Source: Podocnemis expansa (taxonomy: Eukaryota; Chordata; Testudines; Podocnemididae). Taken from it: a stretch of 64,000 nt of DNA. The stretch spans positions 12,588,357 to 12,652,356 of the forward strand of contig ML681998.1 in the NCBI GenBank assembly GCA_007922195.1. The letters are read 5' to 3'. The notes under the pieces were generated by a model. The model searched no databases, had not been told where the DNA came from, and worked only from the letters and a program-made list of their open reading frames with translations. Position 1 is the stretch's first letter; every line of letters starts with the position of its first letter. Both the position numbers and the translations under genes were made by a program. Below, in pieces: positions 10,201 to 18,615 of the stretch.

Positions 10201-13091
10201 AGCTGCCATTTCCTTGTGAGGTGTTTCAATAATTATGCAGGGGGAGATGCCTCCTGATATTGTGGAAGGCCAGCAATTCTACAATGTAAACAAGAGATCT
10301 TTTAAAGGGTGACATGACCTGTCTAGTTTGCTTTTGCAGTACATACTAAAATAGTAATAGGATGGGATAAATCAAAATGCTATTCAGTAACTCCTGTTGT
10401 GTATGCATTACCTTATCTAGCATCAACATCCTTCAAAATGCCAAAAGTAATGTCTAAAACTTAAGCAAACTGTAAGAATTTTAAAATTAACTTGCTCTTC
10501 AGAACTAAGAGCGAGTTTACTCAAGTGCTCCAGAATATACATATGAGTACTGCAAGATCAGAAAACAGAAGAATTACATTCTAGTTAAGATGGAGTCACA
10601 CGCACAGATTTCTGAGAAATCAAAGGAACCTGGCTTTTGGAAGGTAAATAACTTGTGATTCATAAACCAAAGTGTAACTAAATCCATTGCTTAAACCTTT
10701 ACTTCAGTTTTATATGGAAAAGGTGTTTTCTTGAGTACCAAAAGTGAAACAGGAAACACAGGCAGCCAGTTCCATTATCTACTTTTCATCTGGGGACTAG
10801 AGAAGGAAAGAACAGAAGTGAGCCATCTATAACATCTCAATGTAGGCTCAGCAACCTGTTACCTTCTAATTAACTATTCCAGGGCTAAAGACCAACCTGG
10901 CAAGCAGCAGCAACAGTCTTTCGGTCTGCCAAGAACCAAAACTTGTACACAATGAAAGAAAGCCATACAAGGGGCTCATGAAAGTATCCATGTGGGATAC
11001 ATGTGAAATGGGAGTCATTCCTTTAATACAACTGATTACCTAACCTGTTTCATGATTGTTTACTTCTGTTAAAAACAGTAGCCACAGTGGTCCATCTGGG
11101 GTATCCAAACTTTTTGGATGAGGGGTCGCATTGCAATTTTTTTCACACCCAGGGGCTAGTAAGCAAAATTTTTTTTTACATTCCTCACTCCGCACAGCCC
11201 ACACAAGTGCATGTGGTGACTCCAGGGGCCAGATAAGAGCCCCTGGTGGGCCAGATTGTGGCCCACAGGCTGCAAGTTGGACAAGCCTGAGATGCTTCAG
11301 AGGAAGTGTACAGAACAGAGCAATTATCAAGTGATCCATCCCATCATCCAGTCCCAGCTTCTGGTAGTCAGAGGCTTAGCAACATCCAAAGCATGGAGTT
11401 GTGTTTCTGCCTATCCTGGCTAGTAGTTAGTGATGGACCTACCCTCCCCAAAAACTTATCGAAGTCTTTTTGAATTCACTTTTTTGACCTTCACAACATC
11501 CACTGGCTACGAGTTCTACAAGTTGACTATGCATTTTGTGAAGTACTTCCTTGTTTGTTTTAAAACTACTGCTTATTTAATTCATCAGGTGACCCCTTGT
11601 TCTTATGTTATCTTAAAAAATAAAATATTTTTATCAGTAAGTGTGCATCAATGAAAGTGAGGTAACATCAGATTGACATCAATGAAAGTGAGGTAACATC
11701 AAGTTGCGTAGAATGTACACAACAGCAAGTGACATTTTCTTCTTTAACGGAAGGTGTGGCCAGTTTGTCAGCAAGTGATTTATAGTGGTATTAGATTGGA
11801 CCTACCACACCAAGATGCTCCAAGAAAGGAAGAAACCAAGGAGACAACTACTCCAGGACAAGTTTTGCAGAATACTGCACAATACTACACAAGGGACAGG
11901 AGTATTTTTCATACAACCAAATCATTTAAGTTGCAACTAGTTACTAACTTTTACACTTTATATCATGCTTTCCATCTCAGGCTCTTAGAATATGAAAGTC
12001 ATCATGTTTAAACAGTTCAAGTGTGCTGTGAAGTCAAGTATAATTCCCATTCTTATAAGAAAGAAGATGGCATTGACTTTCCCCAAGATGATAGCCAGGT
12101 CTTGTCTACAAAAGAGTTGCAATGAAGTGTGATTTTAATCTGCTGTAGTTGAACCAAGATAAGTAGTCTTGCGTTAGTTTAAGAGTGCCTTATTTTAGTT
12201 CATCTTTGATTGATTCCAAAGGGACTAAAAAACCCTAAAAACTAAAACCTTGGCCTAAATTGAAATAAGAACACTCCCATCACCTTTTGAAGGCATTCAA
12301 CTAAATGTGTTTACCACATTTTAAATTAAGCCAGTGTTATGTTCTTGCACTGACACGCCTTGAAATCAGTCTACTTTAAATTTACGCCATGCCTTATTCC
12401 AGAAAACCTTTCGCATATAGATAAGCCTCCAGCCTCTGGAAGAGATGGGAATAAGACCCACGAGTTCCAGGCCTCAACCACAACACTCTCTAATTCTGTA
12501 AAGCAAAAGCTTCCCCTCTGCACCTACCTGGCATCCTCCAGTGGCAGATGCATATATAAAATGGAGACACTGATTGCAATTTGTGTGCCTGAATGCATTA
12601 CCTTAATCTCATACTGATGTCTTTTAATGATCTTTTCATCTTCTCCTTTCTTGATATCCTGTTGAGAGAAATATATTACTCGATCATTGCCCTTCTGCCA
12701 GTCTCAAATACAGCAGCAGGCAGAGTAAACTACACAGCCATGTTGCCCCACTTCCTAAGCATGTGTTCTACTGAGAAGACTAACACTGTTCTTCCCTGCC
12801 TCCTACAATGGCAGACATAGAAAACCAAATCTTACGATCCTGCGTATTTCCAGATAAATACGTCCCTGCTTACCTCTGTTGCTTTCCTCTTCTTGGCCTG
12901 GAGAGGCTCTGGGGCATGCAGCTCTTGTGGAGACTCTTCCTGACTGGGTGGTGGCAGCTGTGGCTGCTGCTGCTTGGCTTGCAAACGACTACTGCAGCGG
13001 GGAAAACATATAGCATGAAGAGAGCAGCTGTTAAACGGACACAGGTTAATTTCATTTATGAAGCTGACAGAAATTACCTGCGTCTTGACAT
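1139..13091 (-). CDS. CCNE2: Cyclin E2 gene, coding part in eight exons (3' end off the window)
   Basis: Cyclin E2 binds and activates CDK2 at G1/S in the nucleus. Eight exons on the minus strand join with consistent phases to about 285 residues; the human protein has 404, so roughly the last 120 are missing beyond the left edge. The product starts [13 protein letters not shown], has a Gln/Pro-rich stretch, a basic QAKKRK (NLS-like) near residue 40, then the cyclin box from about residue 115: [35 protein letters not shown] and FIASKLEEIYAPK. MRSIL rather than MRAIL, and the N-terminus, point to E2 rather than E1. The Gln/Pro stretch is a few residues longer than I recall in mammals. The exons are intact with no frameshift. 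Its same-strand neighbour TP53INP1 fits human 8q22.1. Exon assignments are read directly; the function is known for the family. Confidence 0.96.
1326..1500 (+). mobile_element. hAT-type nonautonomous element, copy 1 (CCNE2 intron 8)
   Basis: The ends are a decayed form of the inverted terminal repeat AGTGGTTCTCRACC / GGCTGAGAACCGCTG. The interior aligns with the copies at 3771 and 34395, sharing the CCAAATCCAG block and TGTGACACACTTA. No clean 8-bp duplication remains, so this looks like the oldest copy. Confidence 0.75.
2171..2266 (-). CDS. CCNE2: CCNE2 exon 8, cyclin box
   Basis: A GTTTTAAAG acceptor and GTAACA donor flank 96 bases, 32 codons in phase 0. It encodes [18 protein letters not shown] followed by [14 protein letters not shown]. 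It falls between exons 7 and 9 and fits the expected cyclin fold order. Confidence 0.96.
2884..3110 (+). repeat. P-repeat copy (CCNE2 intron 7)
   Basis: It carries the landmarks of a family seen at least eight times in this window: TGACCTGATCC, CCCCTGCATTTATTTTCAT, CATCTGACAAAGTG, a short stem followed by GAAAGCTCATG, TTAGTCTTTAAGTGCCAC and the tail AGACTAACACAGCTGTCCC. The core is mutated (CTGACAA, and an imperfect stem). Confidence 0.75.
3468..3614 (-). CDS. CCNE2: CCNE2 exon 7, cyclin box
   Basis: A GTTTTTAG acceptor and GTAAGT donor flank 147 bases, 49 codons in phase 0. It starts [20 protein letters not shown] and ends FIASKLE, the best-conserved part of the cyclin E box. Confidence 0.97.
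3771..3947 (+). mobile_element. hAT-type nonautonomous element, copy 2, perfect 8-bp TSD (CCNE2 intron 6)
   Basis: It begins CAGTGGTTCTCAACC and ends GGCCGAGAACTACTG. It is flanked on both sides by TACCAGTG (3763-3770 and 3948-3955), the 8-bp target duplication typical of hAT transposases. At 177 bp it has no coding capacity. Confidence 0.92.
4000..6300 (-). other. CCNE2: CCNE2 intron 6, remainder
   Basis: Between the hAT copy and exon 6 I see no exon and no clearly classifiable element. A pure G run of 18 lies at 5801-5818. Confidence 0.6.
6316..6451 (-). CDS. CCNE2: CCNE2 exon 6, start of the cyclin box
   Basis: A CATAG acceptor and GTGTGT donor flank 136 bases (one base completing Ser, then 45 codons). 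It encodes [16 protein letters not shown] through [11 protein letters not shown]. The MRSIL segment is the hydrophobic docking patch (the MRAIL-type motif) that binds RxL-containing CDK2 substrates and inhibitors. Confidence 0.96.
7215..7437 (+). mobile_element. MITE with GGCT..CACAC-type termini (CCNE2 intron 5)
   Basis: The left end reads GGCTGGTCCACACTGAAG, and the right end includes AGTGTCCACACTTAAG and ends ATAGCC. TAA occurs next to both ends, though one base off on the left. It belongs to the broad '(g)gc..gtctacac' class of short DNA transposons seen through this window. Confidence 0.55.
8470..8660 (+). repeat. P-repeat copy (CCNE2 intron 5)
   Basis: It has TGACCTGATCCTATG, CCCCTGCATTTATTTTCCT and GTGGGAATTTCTCCCACGAAAGCTC (8582-8606, an intact 6-bp stem and GAAA), then AATAAATTTGTCTTAAACAGTGCC and GACTCCTTCTTTGTTTTAC. 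The CTGA segment upstream of the stem is disrupted. Confidence 0.75.
8682..8935 (+). repeat. Degenerate minisatellite, unit about 30 bp
   Basis: About eight imperfect units each begin AGAAGGGG or similar, continue AGAGAC/AGATGC, and end with GTCAGGCTG-like sequence. The array is purine-rich on the plus strand. Spurious open frames on both strands come from the periodicity. Confidence 0.75.
9066..9171 (+). repeat. Array of TTAAGTCGACTTAA palindromes with a hairpin
   Basis: Palindromes centred on GTCGAC recur at 9066-9083, 9105-9116 and 9134-9171. The last two form a 17-bp-arm hairpin (9134-9150 with 9155-9171) around the 4-base loop AAAT, and each arm is itself palindromic. Confidence 0.85.
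10127..10278 (-). CDS. CCNE2: CCNE2 exon 5
   Basis: A TTGTAG acceptor and GTAAGT donor enclose 152 bases: 50 codons plus two bases of a split Ser. The product begins [20 protein letters not shown] and ends [11 protein letters not shown], matching the conserved segment before the cyclin box, including ETPHKE and FSRF. Frame and phase join exons 4 and 6 exactly. Confidence 0.95.
11096..11289 (+). mobile_element. hAT-like element with TCCAAACTTTTT terminus (CCNE2 intron 4)
   Basis: The left end is CTGGGGTATCCAAACTTTTTG and the right end GCAAGTTGGACAAGCCTG, which is a decayed inverted copy. The interior has the '..gccagattgtggcccacaggc..' wording typical of such elements. No 8-bp duplication is evident. 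Confidence 0.6.
11646..11702 (+). repeat. Tandem duplication, 31-bp period
   Basis: CATCAATGAAAGTGAGGTAA and the bases after it occur twice in a row, starting at 11646 and 11677, with no mismatch over the first 25 bases. This is a recent local slippage or duplication. Confidence 0.9.
12602..12658 (-). CDS. CCNE2: CCNE2 exon 4
   Basis: A 57-base exon with a CTCTCAACAG acceptor and GTAATG donor, 19 codons in phase 0. It encodes DIKKGEDEK followed by [10 protein letters not shown]. The HQYEI block matches the cyclin E2 N-terminal region. It is too short to stand out as an open reading frame and was found by reading the minus strand between exons. Confidence 0.92.
12874..12991 (-). CDS. CCNE2: CCNE2 exon 3
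   Basis: A CGCTGCAG acceptor and GTAAGC donor flank 118 bases. The first base completes the split Ser codon and 39 codons follow, ending QAKKRKATE in phase 0. It encodes the SSRLQAK motif, a Gln/Pro-rich stretch and the basic cluster. The open frame beyond both ends is intronic read-through. Confidence 0.95.
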
Positions 13092-13115
13092 GTTCCTTGG
13101 GATGTAGATTCCTTC
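13078..13115 (-). CDS. CCNE2: CCNE2 exon 2, start-codon exon
   Basis: On the minus strand a pyrimidine-rich acceptor ending CATTCCAG precedes a 38-base exon with a 24-base 5'UTR, then ATG (13091-13089) TCA AGA CGC AG and the donor GTAATT. It encodes MSRR plus two bases of a split Ser codon completed in exon 3, giving MSRRSSRLQAK. This start is chosen because the joined N-terminus matches cyclin E2. Confidence 0.93.
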
Positions 13116-14432
13116 CTGGAATGAGGGAAAAACATGAACTCAGTCTACAGGCACAAAAAGAAAATGTATGACACACTCTGACAGGGAGGTTTGTGTGCAA
13201 CACATTTCACACTGTGGTTCTTCAGTGCCAGAGCATGGATATTTTACTGACACAATACATGTGTGCACACATGTCCAAGTCCAGTGTGCATGTATTATTT
13301 TATATCCATGTAACCCCCCAGAACACATACACTCTGTATGTCACACAAATGCTCTATCAAGAGTTTCTAATGTCTTTTTCACACCAATAGCAAATTCAGC
13401 TTGGCGTTCTTGTCCAAAGACTCTGGGGGTGCTTCCTGCGGGCGGCAGAGAGGGAATTCCTGTTCTGGAGGCGAGCGGGGAGACTAAACCTGGACAGGCT
13501 CAACTTCCCCCTTTGAGCACCTTGATGCAGCATTTTGGTCTATCACATATATAAAGCCACAGCTACATTGGACAAACCCAGCACACATTTGACACACGCT
13601 GCCATATTTTAGGTTTTCCACAGGACAGACAGTGAGTGACACAGACACACTTGACACGGAGCTAGCGAGGCACACAGGCAGCTGTGGGGATCCATCCATC
13701 CATCCATCCACCCCCCAGCCAGCAGCGCTCTCCCCACTAGCCCCGCTGGCCCCCGGAGCCTTTGTGCCCCCCCCCGGCGAGGGCCGCCCGGCGCCGCGCG
13801 CCGCTGGCCCCTGCCCTGCCGGTTCCGCGCCAATTTCCAGCGCGCGGGGAAGGGCGCGCGGGCGGCCGCGGCCTGGGGCTGGGGCTGGGGCTGGGCGGGC
13901 GGCGGGGCCGCCTCCCCCGCTGCACCCCGCCGGGGACCCCGCGTGTCGGGAGGCAGGGGCCACACGGGCCCCCCCCGCCCCCTCCCGCGCGGGCCCGGCT
14001 CCCTCCAAAAAGGCAGCTCCCGCCCGAGCGGCCCGCGGCTGGCGGGGAGGGGGTGCGTGAGGGAAGGGGCACGATCCACGCGGGACACCCCGGGCCCCCG
14101 CCTCGGCCCCCATCCCCGATCCCCGCCTGGCCCCTGCCCCGGAGGCGGGCGGGCGGGAAGCGGCGAGTCGCCTCCCGCCGCCCGCGCTCAGCCCGGCCCG
14201 GTGCCCGCCTCAGGGGCTGCCCGCCCGCCCGCCCGCCTCAGCCAGCGGCGCCCACGGGGGGTCACGGGCCGGGGGCTCCACCGACCCCCTCCCTCGCCCG
14301 GCGCTGGGTGGCGAAGGGGGCCGGGGCGTCCCGCCACGCTGCCTCCAAAAACAGCGCCGGACCCCGACCCCGAGTGAGGGGCGCCCCAGGCACCCCCGGC
14401 GCCCGACCCCGCCAGGCGCGCCTCAGCCTCAC
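13116..14432 (-). other. CCNE2: CCNE2 intron 1 (inferred), running into the CpG island
   Basis: The lower part (13116-13700) is unremarkable and includes four CATC units at 13692-13708. The upper part is CpG-rich. The long GC-rich open frames on both strands are compositional artefacts and several run through the N gap. Confidence 0.55.
13823..13834 (-). promoter_or_regulatory. E2F-like site
   Basis: On the minus strand the sequence reads ATTGGCGCGGAA, which holds TTGGCGC and, on the plus strand, TTCCGCGCC. It lies in the CpG island about 640 bp downstream of the proposed start. This is a motif match only. Confidence 0.35.
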
Positions 14433-14474
14433 CCGCTGCTCCCTCGCGCGGCGCGGCTCGACTCAGCTGGCGCC

Positions 14475-14493
14475 GGCGCCAATCCCCTATATA
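14475..14493 (-). promoter_or_regulatory. CCNE2: CCNE2 core-promoter candidates: TATA-like box with overlapping E2F/CCAAT site
   Basis: Read on the minus strand, TATATAG (14493-14487) is followed within four bases by ATTGGCGCC (14483-14475). The latter combines an inverted CCAAT box with an E2F-type TTGGCGC. A start near 14460 would be expected from TATA spacing. A donor-like CAGCGG|GTGAGG at 14433/14432 could end a very short noncoding exon 1. Motifs are seen; use is inferred. Confidence 0.5.
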
Positions 14494-14660
14494 CCGCCCG
14501 CCCCGGCCCGCCCTGCGCACGCGCGAGCTCAGGCCCCGGCTCCTCCGCCGCTCCCGGCATCCGCCCCCGCCCCGCCCTGCCGCTCCCGCCCGGCGCCCGC
14601 GGGACGCGCTGCCCTCACCCCCCCCCCCCGCGGCGCGGCCCCGCACGCCGCCCCCCGCCC

Positions 14661-15060
14661 NNNNNNNNNNNNNNNNNNNNNNNNNNNNNNNNNNNNNNNN
14701 NNNNNNNNNNNNNNNNNNNNNNNNNNNNNNNNNNNNNNNNNNNNNNNNNNNNNNNNNNNNNNNNNNNNNNNNNNNNNNNNNNNNNNNNNNNNNNNNNNNN
14801 NNNNNNNNNNNNNNNNNNNNNNNNNNNNNNNNNNNNNNNNNNNNNNNNNNNNNNNNNNNNNNNNNNNNNNNNNNNNNNNNNNNNNNNNNNNNNNNNNNNN
14901 NNNNNNNNNNNNNNNNNNNNNNNNNNNNNNNNNNNNNNNNNNNNNNNNNNNNNNNNNNNNNNNNNNNNNNNNNNNNNNNNNNNNNNNNNNNNNNNNNNNN
15001 NNNNNNNNNNNNNNNNNNNNNNNNNNNNNNNNNNNNNNNNNNNNNNNNNNNNNNNNNNNN
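14661..15060. other. Assembly gap (400 N)
   Basis: Exactly 400 N bases interrupt the most GC-rich part of the CpG island. The round length suggests a placeholder or an estimated gap size. Nothing can be said about its content. Confidence 0.99.
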
Positions 15061-15519
15061 CGCCGGGGGAGCGGGCGGCAGGCACGCGCAGCCCGGCTCA
15101 GCTTCCCTGCCCCGCCCCCACAGCCGGCCTGCGGCCCCCAGGGACGGGCGCCCCCCGCCAGCGCTTCGCCGCCCCCCGCCCGCGCGCCCAGCCCAGCCGA
15201 GCCCCCCGCGCGCCAGGCTCCCCGGCTCCCCGCGCAGCCCGCCTGACGCAGCCTGGGCCCGAGCCCCGCCCCTGGGCGGAGCCAGCGGCAGCCGTCAGCC
15301 AATGGGAAGCGGCAGCGGGCTGGCAACGTGGAGCCGGCGGCGGAATGTAAACAGAGCGGCGCGCCGCGTGGGCCAGCGAGTCCCGTGTCAGCGGCACCCG
15401 CAGCCCCGCTGGCCTTTCCCGCCAGCGGCACCGCGCCTGCCTGCGGCTGAAGGAGACGCTGTGTCCGTTCAACCCGCCGCTGAATGAAGCCGCCTGAGCG
15501 GGTTAATTGGCGACGTGCT

Positions 15520-16210
15520 TTGACCAAGTACGCTGAGGTTCAACAAGGGCAAAGTCCTGCCCTGGGGAGGGAAAAACCCCAGGCACGGCTACAGGCTGGG
15601 GAACATTCAGCTAAGTAGCAGCACCCTAGAAAGGGAGCTGGGGGTCCTGGTGGATGGGAAGCTGGACATGAGTCAGCAGTGTGCTATTGCTGCCAAAAAG
15701 GCCAATGGCATACTGGGCTGCATCAGAAGAAGTGTTGCCAGCAGATGGAGGGATGTGATCGTTCCCCTCTATTCTGCACTAGTGAGGCCACATCTGGAAT
15801 ACTGTGTCCAGTTTTGGGCTCCCCACTACAAAAAGGATGTGGACAAATTAGAGTCCAGTGGACGGCAACAAAAATGATGAAGGGGCTGGAGCACAAGCCC
15901 TATGAAGAGAGACTGAAGGAACTAGGTTTATTTAGCCTGCAGAAGAAAAGACTGAGGGGGGATTTGCTAGCAACCTTCAACTACCTGAAGGGATGCTCCA
16001 AGGAGGATGGAGCTTGGCTGTTCTCAATAGTAACAGAGGAGAGAACAAGGAGCAATGGTTTCAAGTTGCAGCTGGGGAGGTAGAGGCTGGATGTTAGGAT
16101 GTTAGTACAAAACTCTAGCTGGAATAATTTAGCAGGCATAGTCCTGCTTTTTTTGGCAGGGGGTTGGACTAGATGACCCTATGAGGTCCTCTCCAATGCT
16201 ATGATTCTAA
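15520..16210 (+). mobile_element. CR1 LINE, 3' part of the reverse transcriptase ORF and 3' end
   Basis: It encodes the CR1-typical C-terminal segments [20 protein letters not shown] and [19 protein letters not shown] in one frame. After a frameshift near 15865 it continues with [20 protein letters not shown] and [17 protein letters not shown]. The end has GGACTAGATGACC and the CR1 3'-terminal CTATGATTCTA. It is 5'-truncated and frameshifted, so dead. It starts about 40 bp outside the CCNE2 CpG island. Confidence 0.95.
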
Positions 16211-16375
16211 GTCCCCACAACACTCCTGCAGGGAAAGCACGAGTTTTATACACGGGAAACTAGACAGGGCTGCTTAGATCCGCAAGGCAAGTTAGAACAA
16301 CTGACGAAAAAATTCAGCATTTCCTGATTAAATGCCCTGTTCCTTCCTCTACTGCCCAATGGTGGTGGCATAAAT

Positions 16376-16817
16376 GAGAGGTCTCAAACCCGGGCCTGTG
16401 GGCCACATGCGGCTTATGGAGACTATGGTTTCTTTGCCAGGTAATTTGACTTCAGACTTCCCAGGGTTTGAACCTAACAACTGCTCTGATTTGCTGTTAC
16501 TGTATGACCTGATCCTATGTTTTACACCCCCTTGCATTTATTTTGATCCCATTCTGTAAGTTCACCCATCTTCAAAGCATCTGACAAAGTGGGATTTTCT
16601 CCCACAAAAGCTCATGTGAAAAATAAATCTGTTAGTCTTTAAGTGCCACATGACTCCTTGTTTTGTTTCCTAAAGCTATAGCCTGCAGCCCACAGCGACA
16701 CTATCATTAGCAATATTTACAATATCATTGTATGAAGAGGTTTCAGTGGTGCGACCCTTGGGCTAATGTGCCAGTCCTCATGTGGCCCTCATGGTGATTT
16801 GAGCTGGAGACCCCCTG
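16376..16817 (+). mobile_element. hAT-type element with perfect 8-bp TSD, host of a P-repeat
   Basis: The left end is GAGAGGTCTCAAACCCGGGC and the right end is GATTTGAGCTGGAGACCCCCTG. The flanks are both GCATAAAT (16368-16375 and 16818-16825). The interior has the 'gtgggccacatgcggc' wording and is interrupted by a P-repeat at 16481-16672. Confidence 0.85.
16481..16672 (+). repeat. P-repeat copy nested in the hAT element
   Basis: It runs from AACTGCTCTGATTTGCTGTT through TGACCTGATCCTATG, CATCTGACAAAGTGGG ATTTTCTCCCACAAAAG to TTAGTCTTTAAGTGCCAC. The 6-bp stem GTGGGA/TCCCAC is intact, but GAAA has become AAAA and CTGANGA has become CTGACAA. Confidence 0.85.
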
Positions 16818-17780
16818 GCATAAATTTTGTAGCAGGAGTGCTGAAAGTCAGACTGTAAACTCTGTGTATGATGGAAATCACTTCGAGTCAGCACCCTTAG
16901 TTTCAGCACCTCTGCTGCCATGCTGTCTCTTGATTGGTCCCACAATGAAATTTAACAACATTCAGTTGCCCCTGCCACTTGTTGGGACATCACAGACAGA
17001 TTTATCATTTCAGATCAAATAGCCTGGGGGAAATGGGCTGTGAATTCATAATCCACTTCATTGTTTAGCATGCCTACTAAGTTATGAGAAACACATTTTG
17101 CTGTTTAAGTCTGGTATACCTGAAAATTTTCCTCACTATCAGATCTCTTAGCTCTTGAAGTTTGTGTTCTGTTTACCTAGAGAGAAATTAGCTTTGACAG
17201 TGGGAGCAGGCTTTACTCCTAATACTGATGGCTTCACTAGAAGAACACCTCGACCCCTGCCCACTTTTCATTCAGCATCACTATGTTTCAGCATCATTTC
17301 AGGCTCTTTAATTCTCATTACCCAGGTGCTGTGTTATGATGCCTGCTTTGACATAAAAGATGCGTGATATGTGATAGGAACCAGTAGCTGAGTTTGGACC
17401 TTCTTCTTGGTCATCAGGACTCACTCATCAGCTCAGTCCTAAATCACCAATAACTTTGAGATCAGGGGTCAAAGTATCTCCTGAATAGAACAGACATTTC
17501 TAAGTCACTCAATGGGAATAGTGGGCATCTAGAAGGTAAGAGTTCCTAAATGTTTCACAAAACATTGAATGTTTCTTTAAAAGAGCCCCCACGCCTAAAT
17601 TCAACAGTGATTTTTGGGGAGGTTATGTAAGCTGTGAGAACAAAGCTTGATTGCTTATAGTTAATGCAACCAAAAATGTAACAATATTCAACTTTATAAA
17701 GAGTTTAAGCACACATTAATTTTTAAGTATTCTACCCTAGCATCTTTCTTGTTCACCTCTCTTCCACCTTGTGTGACTCA

Positions 17781-18038
17781 GGCCCTGTCTAAATGCAAAA
17801 CTTGCAGTGTTTCAAACAGTTTTAAAATGGGGTTAGTTAAACTGATGCAAACTCCTGCGCAGATGTTCTGAAATAGTTTTACAGATGATTTATATCAATG
17901 TATGTTACTACAGTAATTTCAGTGTAAACAGCAATCAACCTTTTCAAGAGTGTTGCACAGGGTCTATACTGGTACAAACAAATATGCTTCGTAATGATTT
18001 TGGTTGAAGTGATGCAAGCCGTTGGTGTAGACAAGGCC
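17781..18038 (+). mobile_element. MITE with GGCCCTGTCT termini and TCA duplication
   Basis: The left end is GGCCCTGTCTAAATG and the right end GGTGTAGACAAGGCC. TCA flanks both sides (17778-17780 and 18039-18041). A 3-bp duplication with GG..CC termini suits PIF/Harbinger-type transposition. No ORF of note. Confidence 0.75.
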
Positions 18039-18102
18039 TCAGTTACTCCCTTCTTATGTTTTATTGTCTTCTCTCTCATAACTTCTCTAAATACTTCGCT
18101 TC

Positions 18103-18615
18103 AGCTATGTCCACGCGAGGCTTTTAATTCGAAATAACCACCGTTGTTTCAAAATAAAAGTTGAGATGTCTGAACAACCTTTCTTTATTTTAAAATGATG
18201 AGCCCCCGTCATTTTGAAATAACATCCATTATTTCAGAACAATAAAACTTAGGGCGAAATCGAAATAGGTGTTGTTTTGAAATGGTTGTTTCGAAATAAC
18301 GCCGTTCGGACCTGTTATTTTGAATTAACACTTTTGCCCTTCTCCTTCTCGGGATGCCTTCTTTTTTCTATATATTGGGTGGGAGCATGGCCCAGGGAGG
18401 AGGCCATGTTGCCACACCTCCCACAGTGCCCCTCTCCTGAATCGAAATAGCAAGTCCTGTGTCTGGACTTGCTATTTCGATTTGAGGTTTTCCCTTATTT
18501 TGATTTAATATTTGCTTATTTCGATTTACGTTATTTTGCATTAAGGATTTTATTTCAAAATAACTTATTTTGAAATAAGTTATTTCGAAATAAGCGTTTA
18601 CGTGTGAACATAGCC
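18103..18615 (+). mobile_element. Palindrome-rich MITE (TTATTTCGAAATAA type), TTC duplication
   Basis: The termini are AGCTATGTCCACGCGAGG and, inverted, GGCTATGTTCACACGTAAACG. TTC lies on both flanks. The interior is built of TTATTTCGAAATAA-like words in both orientations around a central 'gggtgggagcatggcccagggagg' segment that is shared with the copy at 61969. Confidence 0.85.

Larger units (their letters stand above)
13730..15480. promoter_or_regulatory. CCNE2: CpG island covering the CCNE2 promoter and 5' exon
   Basis: Dense CpG and GC content is seen on both sides of an N gap, in contrast to AT-rich surroundings. It sits immediately upstream of the CCNE2 start-codon exon. Candidate sites include an E2F/CCAAT composite at 14475-14483, a second E2F-like site at 13823-13834 and CCAAT at 15299-15303. 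Cyclin E genes are classical E2F targets, so the location fits. Confidence 0.88.

Noticed and set aside
9887..10219. A 110-codon plus-strand open frame
   Set aside because: It overlaps CCNE2 exon 5 on the other strand and is a shadow of it.
13762..15246. A 494-codon open frame across the CpG island
   Set aside because: It runs through 400 N bases and is Pro/Ala/Arg/Gly-rich in all frames, as expected from GC-rich, stop-poor sequence. The overlapping frames on both strands look the same.
15650..16083. Reverse-transcriptase-like open frames as a gene
   Set aside because: The sequence is the C-terminal end of a CR1 LINE with a frameshift and truncated 5' end, so it is annotated as a mobile element.
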